A stretch of DNA of 64,000 nucleotides. Origin: Xestospongia bergquistia (Eukaryota > Porifera > Demospongiae > Haplosclerida > Petrosiidae). The notes beneath the pieces are model-generated. The model ran no database searches. It saw only the letters and a program-made list of their open reading frames with translations, and was not told where the DNA came from. The DNA lies in NCBI GenBank assembly GCA_963965975.1, contig OZ014415.1, positions 6,701,001 to 6,765,000 on the forward strand, written 5' to 3'. A program made the position numbers and the translations under genes. This document shows positions 39,892-52,419 of this stretch, piece by piece. The stretch's first letter is position 1. Each line of letters opens with the position of its first letter.

Positions 39892-41289
39892 CCTTCCTCC
39901 CTCTACATCTCATCCATGTATCTATCATTCCATTCATCTATTAATTCTTCCATCCATTTCCATTAATGTTGATGGATTGATGAATGGATAATTTGATAAT
40001 ATCCCTTGCTCCATCCATTCATTTATTTAATCTTCTGTCCATTTTGATGGTTGAATAAATACAATGAAGAGAAAGATGGAAGATAATAGAGGGATGGAAC
40101 AGGATTGATGAATGGATGTCTTGATCCACCCATTCATCAATGTAAATTTATTCATTTATATATTATCACTAAACTCCACCCATTGACTATTTATTATTCA
40201 TTATTTTATATAGTGGTTCTATGGGACCAGTTGGAGTATTTGCTGCTCTCAGTTACTGTTTTCAAAGAGCTAGAAAGGAGCGTTTAGTTGATCTCCTTCA
40301 AACTGTCAATCATCATCATCTGCAATGTCCTGGACTAATCCGTAATCTACAACTGTATGCTTACTGCTATGACTGTTTAGAGGACTACACAACAAAGCTA
40401 TTGAAAGAGACATCGGAGCCTCCAATCTATGAGAACATTGCCTCATTTCGTGGCAAATTACAACCTTCACCAGAACCCACTTTGCCAGAACCCATTGATG
40501 AGGCCCGTCTAGAAGTTGAAGAACTAGGATACGATATAGTTGACTTGAATGCATTACATTGATACCAATGTTCATAGTGTATTAATTATATGGATCATTG
40601 TGTATTATCAATGATAGGGACTTGATGTGTATTGTTGTAATTGACATTGACTCTTCATTATGTTCTGTATATAGTTCATTTAAATGAGATAACATGTTAT
40701 TTTTTAATATGTTTCTCACTTTTTTTGTATTTTGTTAATTTTTTGTATTGTTTTGTTTTTGTTGTTTAGTACTTTATTATATCCACACAATAACACTAAA
40801 TACAAACTTGTTTATTTGTTTTGTGTCTTGTTCTATGTCTGGACTTTATAGATATATACTGTGTTCTACTTTGTATACACAATTAAAACATGATCATTAT
40901 TATAACTATTAATATTATTAAAATTAATAAACATCAAATTAACAATATTAATGTAACTTAACTAACAATACATTGACATTATAAGAACTACAGTTAAGAG
41001 TGGCTGAATAAATGAAGGATATTTGGAGTTGCTGTATAACGTTGTGAACACTCATAGTTAATTGAATCATTCTCATATACCATTCTATATAAATGTAAAC
41101 TCATGAAGTTTAAGAAAATTAAAATTCAACAAACTATTAAACAACATAGTTGAAAAATCATACATACTTACAAGCCATTATAATATCTCATGTTACAAGT
41201 AATAACAATATATTGTTTAAATATGTCAATATAAATAATTTATATATAACACCTAAGAAATTCTAAAGGGATGAAAATCATGTCTACAA

Positions 41290-41490
41290 CTTAGTTTTAA
41301 TGCTGTTAGCAATATCATTTACTCTATGGTTATCTTAAAGTGTAGTTAGATGTTACTTTGTATCTCTGTTGTGAGTTTGTAGTAAATTGAACAGTTCATG
41401 TTTACTTTTCTTGCCTTCCAATAATTAGAGACATCTTCTGTAGAATAATAGGTAAGTAGAGAGATTCTTTGCTCAGCATTTTATCTAAAT
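41290..41490 (-). pseudogene. Degenerate CARD-exon relic
   Basis: GCTGTTAGCAATATCATTTA, then AATTGAACAGTTCATG, then CTTTTCTTGCCTTCC and ATTAGAGACATCTTCTGTAG follow the order of the CARD exons at 42126-42425 and 43497-43800, but many bases are lost and there is no open frame. The same relic is present at 63475-63665 in the segmental duplicate. Confidence 0.65.
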
Positions 41491-42125
41491 ATCTAATCCT
41501 CTTTATATCTATTTTTCCATTGATCTTAATGAATGGTTTTAATAATAATTAATCTTGTTTTATTATTTAGTTATTTATCTGTTCATTTATTTATTCATTT
41601 TTTCTTTTACCTATTCTGATAGATGGATGAATCCAACAAATGGATAGATGGAGGATTGAATAATAAGTAGATAGTATAAAATATATACTGGTACAAAAAA
41701 TATTAATTTATATATTTTGTCTCTTATTATATAATTAATAGAACAATTGTCTCTTTTTAATCAAACAAGGTATATAGTCAATTATTATATAATGTCAGTG
41801 TCATAGACTCTGTATCCACTACAATGAAGATATTTTGGACTATTATATGGAAAACTTTGGAGAAGTAGAGTGACTGAAACAATATGTAAAAAGTCTTGTA
41901 CTTGTTGAAATTAAAGATATTTATTGGAGAATGAAATTATATGGAATACAAAAATTATTATAGTAACTCACCAAGAAAAACAGACAATACAAATAACTTT
42001 TAATAACCCATTAATAAACGTGACGTGTGTATTTTAAAACAATAGTACATGTACTTTAAAACATTAAATGTCATAATAAGTAAAGTCCTGTAGTAAAATG
42101 TAGAACAAATTACAATAACAATTAT

Positions 42126-43170
42126 AACTTAGCAATGATACTGTTTGCAATATCTCTTAATCTCAGATCATTACAAATCTGAGTTAGATACTGCTTTGGG
42201 TTCCCATGTGCTTGTAACAGATTGAACAGTTCATGAACTACTTTTCTAGCTTTATGATAATTAGAGACACCTTCTGTAGTAGTAAACTGTACTATAGATT
42301 GTCCTATTATTCTTTCAGCAAACAGTCTGTCAGTTACTCGATCAAGATCAGTGGGAATAGCTTCACTAAGATCAGCACTGTGAGTACGGAATATCTCAGA
42401 TGGATTGGACTCTTCTACTTGTACTGAAAATTATAGAGAGAACATTTATAATTACCAATACTAAAAGATATAAACAAAACATATAATTACATCTCATTAG
42501 TTTGTTAGTGTGTTCATTCTAATCTCAATACTGATGAGAATTTATGATGGATAACAATTGTGTTCAAAACTTGAAGAAAATATGTAATAAAAGTATTTTA
42601 AATCTTAATAGTGCAATTTACATTTAACTCACTTTCAACATTATGTAATACTCTAAGTGGTTGTTGTACATTTGTAGCTATATAATAAAGACATTAATGA
42701 GATGACTTGCTTGATTGATTGTAAGCACTCACCAAGTGATAATACAATATAGATTTTTGGAGTGAGTGGTTCTTCACTTAAATTGATACCTTTGCAAAGT
42801 AATACCATAATGAATTTCTGAGACAGTAGTATCACTTGGAATAGCAGATACTGTCACTAGACAAGAAGGAAATTGGGGAGGAGTACATGCTCCAAACTTG
42901 TCAACAACTTCTTGAATTATATATAAATACAGTGATTATTATGTGTACTTTGCCAATGTTTGATAGGATGTAAATGAGGACAGACATTCCATCCTTGAAG
43001 TAAATGTTCTTGCTCTTCTCCAATACATAACTCTATGTAACCATTTTCTTCTTGAAATTTGAAGGATATATTGACGTCTTTCTCAACAATTGGTAGTGAA
43101 GCATCAATGTACTTTCAAAAGACATTTAAAAGCTCTATCATTCTGTATGTAATATATAATACTAACCTGT
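42126..43170 (-). pseudogene. Orphan UPA-CARD end (gene-B type)
   Basis: On the minus strand, 42960-43110 matches B exon 12 (FKFQEENGYIELCIGEE), 42740-42900 matches B exon 13, about 42640-42675 matches B exon 14, and 42126-42425 matches the CARD exon with good acceptor TTTTCAG (SEIFRTHSADLSEA). The CARD exon has lost about 20 bases in its last helix region. No ZU5 or upstream exons are attached. It may be a relic, or a spare 3' end that gene C could splice to. Confidence 0.6.
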
Positions 43171-43496
43171 AGGAGGACATCAACTAACATAAATGTCATA
43201 AGACACTCGTTTTGTTGTTTAACTTAACTGGACATCAGCTGGAAGAAAGGAGTGATGAAGGGACACATATGGAGATGTTCTTAACATGTTCTTCTTAAAT
43301 CTTAAGTATTCCTTGACATTAAATAGTATAATTATGAAAAAGATATATATTAATAAATTAATGAAATCAAAAGTGTGTGTTTGTGTACATTTTAAAGAAA
43401 CAGTTTAAGTAATTAAAAATATATATATTGCTATATATAACAGTAATTAAGCAAATACTGTTTAACTAATATTGACAAAATAGCAAACTAAAAAAT

Positions 43497-46400
43497 CTAC
43501 AAACACAACTTTCCTTTAATGTTGTTAGCAATATCTCTTAATCTTGGATCATCTTGTTTCAATAGTACCTCACAAAATGTAATTAGATATTGCTTGGGAT
43601 CTCTGTGAGCTTGTAGCAAATTGAACAATTCATGAACTACTTTTCTTGCTTTCTGATAATTAGAGACACCTTCTGTAGTAGTAGATTGCAGTACATCTTC
43701 TCCTATCAATCTCTCTGAGAACAATCTGTCAGTAATTTCATCAAGATTAGAAGTAATGGCTTTTATAAGATCAGCCATATCAGTACGAATATTTCTATTG
43801 GATGTTGATATTCGAGTGCTGTGCAGTAACAGAAATAGCTATTAACAAAGCAATCTTATTATCTTGTACTACAAAAAATAATCTGTCATTAGTACAAACC
43901 TGTAGTTGACTCTAGTCCTCTACTTGTATCTTTATTATCAGTAGCGTGTGAACCTGAATTAAATGTTTATATGTGATATATTTTCAAGATACTTACTATA
44001 ATCATCCAGTGATACATCAAGAACAATTTTTGGTTGATTGTTGTTAGCTGATGTTTGACTTTTAGTATCAGTGACTTCAATACCTTCAATAGTTACAGGA
44101 TATTGTAGTTGTTCTTCAAAGTTACTTGTGTTAGGATAAGCACATATTAGTACAGGAATATATGGAGGACTAGCACTCTTTGATTGATTATAATCATCAA
44201 CATCTCTTTTGTTGATCTATAAATAAATTAAATATCACAAGTTTTTGATTATAACATTACATTATTCACTTACTATAGAAGGTATATGTAGAGGTTGTAC
44301 TCTCCAACCTGCAGTGATGACACTATCAGCTGGGAATCCAGAAAGCTTTAACATCATTTCTGTATCACTCTCTCTCATAGCTATTTCTTCTTTTTGTCTT
44401 GATGGAAGTGGGTTAGTCGCAAAACGAAATCGAAAATGAGAATGTTTTTCTCCAAAATCATCATTAGATGACATATCTTGAAGGCACTATAAATATAGTA
44501 TGTGTAGCTAGACATTAATTTAAATAAGGTTATTACTTTTGAATATTGTGTATCTTGTGTAACAGCTAAATTCATATGCCATTTCTTAGGACCCATCCGT
44601 TTATAGAAGATATAAGCTTGATAGTAACAGTTAGGATATTTGACACCATCACCTAATATTATCAGAATAATTAATTACTATAATACAAGTGATCATTTCT
44701 TACCAAGACTTCCTACAAGATGTGCTACTAAGGCAGCACCACCTACCACAGCAGCTGCACCACCTCCAACTACAGCTCCACCAACAGCACCACCAACTGC
44801 AGCAGCTGTACTGCCAGCAATAATGAGTACTATAGCCAACAACGAGAACTGCTTGAGAGATATAGTGCCACATTGAGACTCAGAGGAGAATGATCCTCTA
44901 GGTAGGTAGTCAAACTTAAAGGGTGGACCAGATTTAGCAGCAACAAAATGTAGATATCGTGTCTGTCTCTCATCAGTTATATGAGCACAATGCATTAACT
45001 CAACAGTAACTGGTTTGTTGAGTTCAGAGGAACTGGATACTGATATATAACACACTCCGCTAATAAGTGTGCTACCTTCAGGGAACTGAAATTTTTCCAA
45101 ACCCCACAAACCTTGAGCAGCTACTTCATATACAGACTCTAATGGTCTAATAACCTCTCCAGGGATGACAAATCTTAATCCACATTGTTCCAATATTAAC
45201 TCATGTTTAGTATGAGCATTGTAGAGACAAAGTTTCTTTCCTACTGTTACCATTCCTTCAAATGAGTCTATACAACATTAACATTACATTAGTAAAGTAC
45301 TAACTTATGATAGGTATAGGTTACTTGATATGTTAGTGTAATTCTAATAGTCACATTGTATAGACTTATCACTGAAGTCAGTAAAGACTCGTATCTTGTC
45401 TTGTAGATCAAGTAAACCTAAGGATAAGTCATATTAATGTTCAAATTATACATAGACAGTTATTGAATTTAATTTAGTGTATCTTTTGCTATTACTAAGG
45501 AGATAACACTCGCCACAGATCCACCATACCATCCATAAATAGATTCATCCATTCATCCACCTGTCCACCTTTCATTCATCTATCAATCTATTCATGAAGT
45601 ACATGTACATGTACAAGTTTTTACCAGGAATGATATGTTTCATGTCAAGATGAAGTAGAGCCTCTTCAAGTTGTGTCAATGTACCTCCTTTTAGAGACCA
45701 TTCCTCTAACAAACACTTCATCTGTTCTGTAGAATCACATTTACTTCTGATATCAGTCAGTACAGATTGATCTATATTAAGTTTTAGACCTAGTTGCTCC
45801 CAATACTCTTGTAATGGTTGTAGAACAACAGCCAGTTTGGGAAGATAACTGATAACATCTGATGTGATATGTAAAATAAAGTAATCAACTATTAATTACA
45901 ATAATAACTAGTACCTGTAGTCTTTTGAGAACTCCTGAGTGAGGGTAGTTGATGACTGGTTAACTTGAGTTGTTGTAGTGTATCTTCCTTCTCTTTTAAG
46001 ACAGTAAGTAGTCTACGATTTAGTTGAGCTATATAGCTATCCTTTTGTTGTACTAGATCATGTAGTTGTTGTAAGTTATGATGATCACTGGTAGTTGAGA
46101 CTATAATTTAATGAAATGATTGAATTAATACAATAACAACGTTCATCCATCAATCTGTCAATACATTTGTCCATTCATCCATACACTATCCATGTATCTA
46201 TCCATTGACCCTATATACATACATGTACATAATATACACATGTACACTCACTCTGTTGATTAGATTGTAGTGTTGTTATGATCTCATCCTTCTTTTGAAG
46301 TTCAGTTATATAGTTGTCCTTCTCTTGTACTATAGTGAAGTAAGTAACAACACTTAATGAAATATAGTTTGTTTGTTTAATACATGAACAGGTACATTAA

Positions 46401-49400
46401 TTAACTATCCTTTGTATTGTTCATTTATTTATTTAATTATTCATCCATTACTTCATTCATTTATCCATCCTTTCATTCCATGTATCCTTATAACAAACTC
46501 ATTCATTCTTCTTGCCATCCTTTCATTCGTCCGTATGTGGTATTCATCACATGAACACATCCATATATTTTCTACCTTGTTCAGATTCTAATTCCAGCAG
46601 TCTCTCTTGAAGACTCTTTACATTTTGTTGAGCAACTAATAGATTATATTTGTAACTAGGAGCTTTCTTTGATAATGAGTTATCTTGACTTTGTTCTATC
46701 CATTCTCTCCTTACTTCTATGAGTCGATTTAATACTATTTGTTGATAGTTATAAGTTAAGAACAAATCATCAGAATCTAGTACAAACCCTACTGACCATT
46801 GACCATCATTGAGGACTATATGAAAGAACATAACAGTACTAATGTCAGTATACAATGTAGTACTACTAGTATAACATATATGATAGTAATAAGACTATAC
46901 TATGTAGTACATAACAAGGTCACCTGTTATATAACAGTACATGTATTATACACTACATGTAACATTACCTATACTTACATGATGTACATGTAATAATAAC
47001 TAAAACATATAAACAATACTACACATGTAGTCAATAATGTATACATACAATGTTAGTAATACTACCAGTTTAATATAGACTGGACTGAATGTACATATAA
47101 TAAAGGAAATGTTAGAGGCCATCATTAAATAAGTACTTTATTACACCAGTTATTTCATATTATACTTACTACATCAAATATCTATAACTTATGGAGTTAA
47201 ATATATGTGATCATTAGATAATACATTTCTATTTGTATATATTCAACAGAACTATTATAACTATATGTGTATCTACATGTATGTAGTTCTTATAATATGT
47301 AATATCAAATCAACATTGATCATACTGACTAACAGTACTACATATGATAATAACCTCTACCACACCCCTTAATAACCAATACAATATCCATTGTGTCTTA
47401 TGTTACATGTAGTCAATCTTTATTGTGTGTGTAATGATTTGTTTACCTAGTTCAATTAACATTGTTATATTGGGGTCTATGACATCTGCACCATCATACT
47501 CTAGTTTACCTCCTACAACTATTAACCATACACAATATGGTCCCATGATAGAGAGTGGCCTTCTCTCTCAGTAACAGAGTCAGGTAGATTAATCTGTAGT
47601 ATATAGAGATATAAATATTATTACATCATTTATATGTGTATACAGATTGGAGAACTATATTACAGTAATAGTTATTGATATGATATTAAAATAGACAATT
47701 CCTTGGTAACTTGTTACAAGGGATATAAATTATCATAAATACTAACTCACAAGGTAATATAATTTTATTATTATTTTCATTTATATTACCTTTTATATAG
47801 TATCTTACTATAGTATGTTATACTCAGTCTGTTTGCTCTGTATAAAACATTTTATGGTCCATGGAGAAATAACAATATAATGGTGAGCTAATTTGTACCA
47901 AAGCATTTTAGATGCATACTCTATAACATTTAAATAAAAGTCACATTCCTAAGGGGGACTAATATATACTAAAAAAGATCATAACAATGGTTCAAGTGAA
48001 CCCAGTTATATTAGTCCTAAGGTCATCTAGTTAATTTTATAATCTCTAGATTATAATTTTGTACAAAGGTAATAATTATGATAAAAATAAAGATAACAAA
48101 CATATTATAATATATTAGTAGTAAATGAATATGATTTATTATACTTCTAAATATATGGACAGTTACATGTACTAACTTAGTAACTATCATTGCATAATAA
48201 ATTAGAGGTAATATGATATATTATCAATGATATACCTTTGTCCATGATTTCTCATTAATATCCAATATCCAACAATCCTTTATTGTTTCATCATCGTTAT
48301 CCATTCCACCTATCATTACTAGTATAGGTGATATTAATCCAGTAATAATACTGGCAGCATGGTATCCTCTTCCCTCTGGCCACTGTACTACTAGGTCAGG
48401 TTTATCTATAGTCTGCCAGTGCTAGATAGACAAATGAACTCAACTAACACTCATTATATAATATGTTATCAGTCAGTATATGAATGATAATATAACTTAC
48501 CACTGTATGGTTGATGATATCCAGTATATAGAGTGTATTAGATGCTATGCCTTCAACTCCACCACCAAAGATGATTGCTCTTGTATTGTTTACTGCTTCC
48601 ATAACAAAGCGAGCATTAGGTGGCATACACTGTCCAATAATCTCAGGTATGATCCATTGACCTAAAAGGAGAACACACTTATCATTATACTTGTATCATA
48701 ATAGTAGTAGATAATCCATCATGACACAATGATCAGTAAAATGTATTATTACTACCTAGCAGTACATTTCAGGCAGTCCTACATAGCAACAATGAATTTC
48801 ATTAACCACTGCTTCTACTACGGCTACAACTCACTAGCTTGGTCCTTTTCCTAACATTCTATAGCTATAGTTGTCCAATAGATATTGTTGTTAATTATAC
48901 AATCATTGTAGCTCTAGTCAGTGTTTTACTGTGAAGTTAGTATATTATAAAACAATTATAGGATGATTTTTATAATGTAAATATTTGTATTAATTATAAC
49001 AACAATCATATTTCTCTTTAAGTGTATTCTAATATTTTAATAAACTTGAATTACAGAGCCAATCTATCAAACTTACTAATAACCTTTAATAATTACTGAA
49101 TTATAAACTACAATATAATATTATGATAATATATTATTATTTTAATTTATATGCATTACAGTTATATAATGTTAATACTTAATATAACTAGTACAGAGAA
49201 CATATCATGATATATCATATAATAATTACATGTAGTAACATTGACTGTAATAAGTGATATCTGATAATATAATATGATATATTAATGTTATTACCTGTTA
49301 TGAGGTCATATATATTTTGTTCATTAGTAGATACTTCACCATTAGGTAATGAAAAATATTGAGCTTGTGGTAATTGGATAGAGGATGGGGGTCCAATACC

Positions 49401-49823
49401 TCAAATAAGTAAAAGACAGTGATGTCCTGCTTGTTCACTTGACATAATACCACCATAGCCTCTCTTCATCACTGTAATGCTGTCATCCAGTAGGTTGTAG
49501 TTGGGTCCAGGTGAGGATAGAAATATCTAACTCATTGAGACTGTTATGGTAACAGTGGTTGTGATGACACCAACCACCAAAATAATAAATTTTGTCATTT
49601 GATGAAGTACACAAGTACCCTTTCACACCTAGAGGGGGACTGCCATTTGTTGGTCTAAAGCTCCATATGCCAGAGGTAATGTTGAATAGTGCAATCTGTG
49701 ATGTTAGTTTTCTCTTCTCATCATTATTATGTACAAAAGGTACTTCATTTCCACCCCACAGGTACAGGTTATCTCCTATTACTTGAGTGCTATGGTCAAC
49801 TCTTACATCAAGTTTGTATTGTT
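43497..49823 (-). pseudogene. Kelch gene C: same architecture, multiply broken
   Basis: Exons by homology: 49295-49823, 48501-48661, 48236-48421, 47447-47593, 46576-46815, 46252-46329, 45915-46100, 45625-45858, 45325-45417, 44704-45267, 44537-44652, 44274-44486, 43997-44216, 43900-43953, 43497-43818. Lesions: exon 1 is absent, because sequence beyond about 50090 is phosphatase gene; an extra C at 49487-49488; TGA at 49401-49403 in the LLLI-GG motif; a 10-bp deletion near 47549; a missing T near 43790 at the start of the CARD exon. The death exon (45625-45858), ZU5 exon (GLRFVIPGEVIRP) and UPA exons (YQAYIFYKRMGPKKW) remain open. After ZU5 it has a Gly/Ala-rich hydrophobic stretch, and its exon 6 carries a linker unlike those of B and D. 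A shorter product starting at an internal exon is possible. Confidence 0.75.
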
Positions 49824-50082
49824 CTGTAGAAATGATATGTACCATATCTTAAGATCAGGTTACAGTATAAGGTAAAATATCTACAGTATGTTATCACATC
49901 TACTACAAGACTTGTACAAAGACTATACTAATTATATACTTGACATATACTCACAAACCTAATCCTCATCTTCTACTATATATTATGATACATGTAGTCC
50001 ATACATTATACTAATCTCACTAATTAGACACTCATTGTAGAGAAAGAGGGTCTAGTTAATGAGACTACATAATACCTACATA
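49824..50082. other. Truncated exon 1-2 intron of gene C and breakpoint
   Basis: 49900-50085 matches the exon 1-2 introns of genes B, D and E. It then stops at a duplicated CATAATACCTA and passes directly into phosphatase coding sequence (CAAAGCATTAAACCAGAC). The breakpoint explains the lost kelch exon 1 and the lost phosphatase start. Confidence 0.65.
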
Positions 50083-51205
50083 ATACCTACAAAGCATTAA
50101 ACCAGACAATCCTTTTTAAACCTCCATCAAAGAAACCCACAAAGACTGTCCTTGATACAGATCAATCTGTTACCTCATCACCTCCAAGACATGTTATACA
50201 AGGTATCCTGAAAAAAAATCATGGGATGATATGATTACAGATTTTATCTCCAAGAAGAAGAATAGTCCATTATATGTTTCTGTTACGAAGACAGATACTC
50301 TTTCAATGAGTAGTAGTTGGGATGGATTACATAAAATTAAAGATGAAGAAGAGACAACAGCTGGACAAGTGGAAACGTTTGTTATAAACCTCAAGTTAGA
50401 AAAGAAGGTTAATTCAAAAACGAACACTCTCCACAAAGAGACTCACCATTTTGAAAAATGGAAGTACCTTCAGATGATCATAAAGTCTTCCAAATATGTA
50501 CACAGTAGTGAAGAATTTCAAAATTTTGATGACTGTCCTATTGTAAGTCAATTGCAGACAGTTGTACTACCAAGATAATTAGTTGAAGTAAGAAAAGCCT
50601 TCAAAACCTACTTGTACAAAGAAGATTTTCTTTCACAAGTCAAGATATTGCTACTCCACAAACAAACAAACTTGAGGAGATGAATAAAAATATTTAGATG
50701 AAGAAATAGTTTTACTAAAGATCAAAGTCTTAATTGCCAATATCCCTTTAACCATTTGCTAGTAAAATCAACAATGTTCTATGTGATTCAGGCAGTAACG
50801 AGATGTTCATGAGATCTGAGAACAAAACACAATAAACTGTTGCTGATCCATATTAAGAAGTAAATAATAATATTGTATTTCAAGAACATCACTGCATGTA
50901 TGTGTATTAACTAGTTATTAAGTAATATTAATATTTTGTTCTCTAGTTGATAGTACTCGAGTACATTTGTCAGAATAGATGGAGTTCTTAATTCAGACTA
51001 CATCAATGCTAATCACATTAAAGTACATATAATACATGTTATTATAATATATGTAATCTCTTTATATTAGGGTTATGATGATAGTAAGAGATATATAGCT
51101 ACTCAAGGTAAATGTCTTATATATAATATCTCTTAATATTGATATTATATATATTATGTGTATGTTGTTTAGGTCCTAAGATGGAGACACACTGTGAATA
51201 AAAAT
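50083..51205 (+). pseudogene. C2-like / phosphatase gene, copy 2, N-terminal half
   Basis: 50083-50760 matches 36615-37370 of copy 1 but has lost the first 45 codons and carries frameshifts (for example around 50205 and 50440) and a stop at 50576. 50946-51031 encodes SDYINANHIK with a frameshift just upstream, 51069-51108 encodes GYDDSKRYIATQ, and 51172-51200 begins GPKMET. These are the DYINAN and ATQGP motifs of a tyrosine phosphatase domain, exactly the exons absent from copy 1. Confidence 0.7.
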
Positions 51206-51315
51206 AAATTGAAGTATCTAACCATACATCCATTCATTCATATATCCTTTTTAATATTAGTCCATTCATCAATCTATCTATCTAACTATCAGTCAAATAA
51301 TTATTTTTCATATAC

Positions 51316-51690
51316 CTGGAGTGAACCACCATTGGTCCATAAGATGACAAGTTATTAGCAGAGTTTATAGCTCTGAGTAAGTCAAGAACTGGTGAAGCTT
51401 GAGCAGAAACATTCTTATCTGTCCAAGCTGTGTAATGAAACTGTAAAACAGTACATTCTTCATCATCAGATGTTGCCTATGATAGAGAGAGAGAGAAAGA
51501 GAGACAGACAGACAGACAGAGACAGAGAAGAGAGAAATCAAACTAAATCAAAAAACAATAGAACTTACTAATAACACTTTAAAACTTCTGATTGTATAGT
51601 GAGGTAGGACAATACTTCTATCTACTCTGACCACAATATTACCATATGCTTTCTCTCCTTCACTGGGCCAGTACTGATAACATTTGTGTT
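51316..51690 (-). pseudogene. Inverted middle part of the copy-2 phosphatase domain
   Basis: On the minus strand, about 51567-51676 encodes YWPSEGEKAYGNIVVRVDR and YTIRSFKVLL. 51318-51476 encodes QFHYTAWTDKNVSAQASPVL and ends VVHS at a donor. The WPD Asp region reads WTD and the signature start HC reads HS. The matching exons in copy 1 lie on the plus strand (37894-38203), so this block is inverted relative to its own N-terminal half next door. Confidence 0.75.
51477..51530. repeat. GA/CAGA microsatellite
   Basis: Purine-rich tract at the equivalent intron position to the (CT)n of copy 1, on the opposite strand because the block is inverted. Confidence 0.85.
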
Positions 51691-51699
51691 AAAGAAAGG

Positions 51700-52419
51700 T
51701 TAGAGAGTAGGAAGATGAGAAAGGGTGTGAGTGGAAGGTAGAGTGAGAAAAGAAAGCGACAGAAAGTAAATACAAAGTACATACATGTATTGTAATGTAC
51801 TGGTATATAACTTGATTAGTTTGTTTTACTCTATACAATGATGTTAATATTATAACCTCTTATAACTAACTATATATACTGTACATAGAATAGTTATTAT
51901 CATGAATCTAGTGACATTTCACTGTATATTACCAGTTTTCTAAATTAGAAATCCAGAATAGAGAAAACAAAAGTGGATGAACCAGGTAATCAAGTTGAGC
52001 ATAATATTACAGGTGTCTATAATGATCCAATCCCATTATTGCAATATTAATTTGACACAGAAGACACACCATACTAGAGATAGGAGAATACAGGAATGGT
52101 CTAAAGAGTGAATATACAATTCAGTATTCATTGAGTTAGATTCATTACAGAATTGTAATTTACCAGAAGAGGAGAAATATTGTCATAATTTATGATGAAA
52201 ATAAATATATTATAATTTCAATTTGAGCATTTTAATATTTCTAACAATTTTTTAGTGTTAGAAGTGATACTCACTTGACAATAACAAACTAAATACTATC
52301 ATCATAATTGTGTTCATAATGTGTAAAATGTTTGTTTGTTAGTAAAATGAAAGTGATATCTTTTTTTTTTATTTTCATGTAGCCAATTCTGTAACAACAA
52401 AGCATAATTAATAAAGTAT
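51700..52419. other. Spacer between the inverted phosphatase block and gene D
   Basis: No gene seen. 52029-52140 shares text with the relic at 12960-13060 (CACAGAAG, CACACCATA, GCAGGAATGGTCTAAAGA-like). Confidence 0.4.

Larger units (their letters stand above)
36475..40562 (+). pseudogene. C2-like / double tyrosine-phosphatase gene, copy 1, damaged
   Basis: The first exon (36475-37602) is open for 375 codons. It has an Asp run, basic and proline-rich stretches, and a C2-like end (LGLLKIKVLAVHI, GLYCALSING). The exons for the N-terminal half of phosphatase domain 1 are missing. 37894-37944 keeps YWPSEGEKAYG as a relic with W changed to TGA (37897-37899) and an internal deletion. Exons 38043-38203 (WPDKNVPAQASPVLDFL, VIHC) and 38372 onwards (SAGVGRTGTIIALD) restore the WPD loop and the HC-x5-R signature, but TGA at 38469-38471 breaks the next helix. 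Then 38614-38821 (QYIFIHHAILEDI), 38958-38998, 39055-39183, 39275-39397, 39554-39708 and 40214-40562 form domain 2. There the signature reads IHDDGSMGPVG, so Asp replaces the catalytic Cys. Domain 2 would be an inactive phosphatase fold. The first exon could still be expressed alone. Confidence 0.75.
39410..41830. repeat. Segmental duplication, copy 1
   Basis: Sequence from the last phosphatase introns and exons through the 3' flank matches 61720-64000 in the same orientation, base for base over long stretches, with scattered substitutions and small indels. The other copy runs off the window end. Confidence 0.8.
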
